From contig CALHDP010000143.1 of assembly GCA_938023085.1 (NCBI GenBank), forward strand, positions 1-13,653: a DNA stretch of 13,653 nucleotides, read 5' to 3'. The notes beneath the pieces are model-generated. The model ran no database searches. It was not told the origin of the DNA and was given only the letters and a program-made list of their open reading frames with translations. A program made the position numbers and the translations under genes. This document shows, in pieces, positions 11,400-13,653 of this stretch. Positions within the stretch are counted from its first letter, which is position 1. Each line of letters opens with the position of its first letter. This stretch comes from an uncultured Collinsella sp. Its GTDB lineage: Bacteria; Actinomycetota; Coriobacteriia; Coriobacteriales; Coriobacteriaceae.

Positions 11400-13001
11400 C
11401 TACGACGCGAGCGTGGCGATGACGGCTTCGTCGCCGGCGTATATTAGGGTGTTGCCGTCGGGGATGATCGTTTGGCCGTCGCGCTTGAGCATCACCACGA
11501 TAAAGGGGTGCTTGCCCTGCGGCACATCGCGAAGACGCTGGCCGGCCAGGCGACCGTGGGGGGTTACGGTGACCTCGCGCAGCGTAACCTCGGCACGCTC
11601 TTCGAACGTTGGGGCGGCCATCACCAGCAGATCGCCTTCCTGGATCACGGTATCGCCGTTGGGCAGCACCGGGTACGCCCCGTCGCGCAGCACCAGGACC
11701 ACGAGCATGTCCGTCGCGCTGCCAATATCGGCGAGCGAGCGCTCGGCAAACGGATGGCCAGCACCCACCTTGAGCTTTACAAATGACATGCCGTCTTCGT
11801 CGCGATAGTCGTTAAAGGTGCGGCGCACGTCGCCGGTCGCATCGATCATATCGAGCTTCTTCGCCACCGCTGGCAGCAGCGAGCCCTGCACCACAATGCT
11901 CGACACGGCAATCACAAACACCAGGTCAAATAGGTCGTGTCCGCCGGGAACGCCGGCCACCACGGCAAAGAGGCTAAACACGACCGAAGCTGCTCCGCGC
12001 AGGCCCGCCCAGCTTACGAGCGCGACCTGGCGGGGGTTCGTCTTAAAGGGCGCCAGGAGCACGCCGACGGCGATGGGACGGCTCACGTAGAGCATAAACG
12101 CCATGAGCGCCAGGCCCGGCAGCAGCATCTGCGGCAGGCGTGCGGGCGTGACGAGCAGGCCGAGCAAGAAGAAGATCGTCATCTCGGCCATCTCGGTGAG
12201 GGTGTCAAAGAAGTGCGCCATCTCGACCTTGCCGGTGATGTCGCTCGCACCCAGCACAATGCCGGCCAGGTATACGGCCAAAAAGCCGTTGCCGCCCAGA
12301 TAGCTTGGTAGCGCGTAGGCGACGATCGCCACGGCGAACAAGAAGATGGTCTGCGCGCCCTCGGCCGTTGCGTGTGCGCGTTCAATCAGACGGCCCGCCG
12401 CCCAGCCGATGGCAAGGCCCAGGCCCGCGCCCAGGATAATCTGCTTGGCCAGCAGTGCGGGAATGTTGATGTCGCCGCCGGCCGCGAGTGTGGCGAGCAC
12501 GGCGGTGAGCATGTAGGCGACGGGGTCGTTGGAGCCCGATTCGACCTCGAGCAGCGAGTCGGTGCCGCCCTTCAGCGACAGGCTGTGCTCGCGCAGAACG
12601 CTAAAGACGCTGGCCGCGTCGGTGGATGCCACGACTGATCCCAGCAGCAGGCCGCCGATCCAGTCGAAGCCCAGCACGAAGTGGGCGAACACGCCGGTGA
12701 TGCCTGCGGTGATGACGACGCCGAGCGTGCTCAGCAGCACCGCGGGCACGGCGACGGGCTTGGCGCGGTCGATGTTGGTGTTAAAGCCGCCGTAGAACAT
12801 GATGAACAGCAGCGCCGTGCTGCAGACGGTTTCGGTGAGCGCGTAGTCGCTAAAGTCGATATGCGCCGGGCCGTTGACGCCCAACAGCATGCCGAGCGCG
12901 ATAAAGATGAGCAGGGTGGGGAAGGGGAGTTTTTTGCCGACGGGTTTGATGGTCAGGCACAAAATGATGACGAGGCCGATAAAGAGAAGGATCTGGTTCA
13001 T
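11400..13001 (-). CDS. CPA1 potassium/proton antiporter with two RCK_C (TrkA_C) domains
   Basis: A 533-residue protein of the NhaP2/CvrA type, which exchanges K+ (or Na+) for H+ across the membrane for ion and pH balance. Residues 1-380 are the transporter, with about 12 helices. STDAASVFSVL (126-136) and ESGSNDPVA (154-162) contain the ion-binding D128 and the N158-D159 pair, and RGAASVVFSL (335-344) the conserved Arg segment. The cytoplasmic tail holds an RCK_C domain at ~405-465 (FVKLKVGAGHPF to GDLLVMAAP) and a second at ~475-531 (VTVTPHGRLAG to GDEAVIATL), both ending in the family's x-G-D-x-x-x pattern. These bind nucleotides or ions and gate the channel. The start ATG at 13001 has AGGAG 12 bases upstream, rather distant. 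No intrinsic terminator is visible before serC, so read-through is possible. Confidence 0.87.
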   Translation of the reverse strand: MNQILLFIGLVIILCLTIKPVGKKLPFPTLLIFIALGMLLGVNGPAHIDFSDYALTETVCSTALLFIMFYGGFNTNIDRAKPVAVPAVLLSTLGVVITAGITGVFAHFVLGFDWIGGLLLGSVVASTDAASVFSVLREHSLSLKGGTDSLLEVESGSNDPVAYMLTAVLATLAAGGDINIPALLAKQIILGAGLGLAIGWAAGRLIERAHATAEGAQTIFLFAVAIVAYALPSYLGGNGFLAVYLAGIVLGASDITGKVEMAHFFDTLTEMAEMTIFFLLGLLVTPARLPQMLLPGLALMAFMLYVSRPIAVGVLLAPFKTNPRQVALVSWAGLRGAASVVFSLFAVVAGVPGGHDLFDLVFVIAVSSIVVQGSLLPAVAKKLDMIDATGDVRRTFNDYRDEDGMSFVKLKVGAGHPFAERSLADIGSATDMLVVLVLRDGAYPVLPNGDTVIQEGDLLVMAAPTFEERAEVTLREVTVTPHGRLAGQRLRDVPQGKHPFIVVMLKRDGQTIIPDGNTLIYAGDEAVIATLAS

Positions 13002-13150
13002 AGATGGTGTCCGCTCCTGGGTGGTTGGCGTGGCACGGTCAGTTGCCTGCGGTTATTTGTACCCAAAGATGGTGGGTTTATGGGGTTGGATTGCGGGCGT
13101 GCGCGATATCGTCATAGACGGCTGCCGTCTTTGCCTCTGCTCGGAAACCC

Positions 13151-13179
13151 TTTCCAGCTTTATTGCAACGGAGTACAAT
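13151..13179 (+). promoter_or_regulatory. Putative promoter of the metallophosphoesterase gene
   Basis: TTTCCA (13151-13156) and TACAAT (13174-13179) stand exactly 17 bp apart. Downstream lies a perfect small dyad, AAGTT-C-AACTT (13191-13201), an operator candidate near the start of transcription. No other good promoter is visible on the plus strand of the 13002-13254 spacer. Confidence 0.4.
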
Positions 13180-13211
13180 GGGTAACGTTTAAGTTCAACT
13201 TGAAGTTTTAG

Positions 13212-13236
13212 TTGCGGCACCGGGCTTCGGCCGCAA
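13212..13236 (+). other. 5'-leader hairpin before the metallophosphoesterase
   Basis: TTGCGGC (13212-13218) pairs perfectly with GCCGCAA (13230-13236) around an 11-base loop, ending 4 bases before the AGGAGAGG ribosome binding site (13241-13248). It could modulate translation or stability. There is no T-run, so it is not a terminator. Confidence 0.4.
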
Positions 13237-13254
13237 TGCAAGGAGAGGCGTACC

Positions 13255-13653
13255 ATGGCGATCTATGTGACATCTGACGCTCACGGGCACGTGCGTGCGC
13301 TTGACGAGGCCCTGTCTAAGATCTCGTTGACGTCCGACGACACACTGTACGTGCTGGGCGACATGATCGATCGCGGGCCCGATCCGGTCGGTGTTATTAA
13401 GCTCGTGCGCTCGCTGCCCAACGCCCGCGTGCTCAAGGGCAATCACGAGCAGATCATGCTCGATGCCATCATTGGCCAGGATCCGCTCGATGCCGAGACC
13501 TGGGATATCAACGGTGGCTGGACGACGCGCGAGCAGCTCAACGACATGGAATTTGAGGCATACGAGGAGCTCGTGCGATGGATGGCCGCGCTGCCGCTCT
13601 ACGCGGTGGTCGAGACCGAGGAGCGCCCGTATCTGCTGGTACATGCTGGAATC
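13255..13653 (+). CDS. PPP-type metallophosphoesterase, 3' end beyond the window
   Basis: The first 133 residues of a calcineurin-like phosphoesterase; the frame is open to the last base. Motifs appear in order: SDAHGH (7-12) with D8 and H10, GDMIDRG (35-41) with D36, D39 and R40, GNHE (62-65) with N63 and H64, and LVHAG (128-132) with H130. These are the metal ligands and catalytic residues of the PPP group, which includes bacterial Ser/Thr phosphatases such as PrpE and PrpA and the diadenosine tetraphosphatase ApaH. The short spacing between motifs favours a small bacterial PrpE/ApaH-like protein. Which substrate it uses cannot be decided from this part. AGGAGAGG sits six bases before the ATG. 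It is divergent from the antiporter. Confidence 0.85.
   Translation, partial: MAIYVTSDAHGHVRALDEALSKISLTSDDTLYVLGDMIDRGPDPVGVIKLVRSLPNARVLKGNHEQIMLDAIIGQDPLDAETWDINGGWTTREQLNDMEFEAYEELVRWMAALPLYAVVETEERPYLLVHAGI

Noticed and set aside
1..13653. tRNA, rRNA, CRISPR array or insertion sequence
   Set aside because: No tRNA-like arms with a GTTCRAATC-type loop, no rRNA-like stretch, no regularly spaced repeats, and no transposase motif in any real frame were seen by eye.

Overview
The window looks like chromosomal DNA of a moderately high-GC Gram-positive gut anaerobe, most likely a Coriobacteriia member such as Collinsella. The reasons are the strong AGGAGG/AAGGAG-type ribosome binding sites, GC-biased third codon positions that create long empty ORFs opposite real genes, a short clostridial/coriobacterial-style phosphoglycerate dehydrogenase with an ACT domain, and an SPLE...ECQG protein of a type I associate with this group. 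The assignment is by general resemblance; no search was run.

Layout. 1-353: AT-rich DNA without a convincing gene, then two adjacent hairpins behind the first gene. 354-1322 (-): DEDDh 3'-5' exonuclease, divergent from 1495-2589 (+), a ten-TM putative metal exporter with a His-rich loop. Their 172-bp spacer holds two dyads sharing a CAACTA half-site around a promoter. 2590-2690: two inverted copies of a 31-bp palindrome, the second being the terminator of the minus-strand pair DUF308/HdeD-like (3178-3780) and YaiI/YqxD-like (2695-3177). 4016-5962 (+): a nitroreductase-family protein and two tandem histidine phosphatases, closed by a strong terminator at 6008-6050.

6090-13001 is all minus strand except one gene. 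It contains a short, divergent DUF1015-like protein, the remains of an M20 peptidase (internal deletion plus frameshift), a plus-strand protein with a Vsr/DUF559-like C-terminus, a 187-bp AT-rich imperfect palindrome, the serine genes serA-like (8816-9979) and serC (10049-11173), and a CPA1 K+/H+ antiporter with two RCK_C domains (11400-13001). At 13255 (+) a PPP-type metallophosphoesterase starts and runs off the end.

How the parts may work together. SerC and the dehydrogenase form a two-gene operon for the 3-phosphoglycerate to phosphoserine steps. No SerB is visible, but two histidine-phosphatase paralogues and a DUF1015-like protein lie nearby, so a non-classical phosphoserine phosphatase is a reasonable hypothesis. 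The stretch between DUF1015 and serA (about 6800-8740) looks remodelled: a broken gene, a lone foreign-looking ORF on the other strand, and a MITE-like palindrome.

The most distinctive unexplained signal is a set of three intergenic hairpins (2590-2620, 2658-2690, 4716-4750). They share a GGGACA(T/G)G apical core, two of them carry unrelated stems, and two are followed by T-runs on the same side. They look like a dispersed family of hairpins that can act as terminators.
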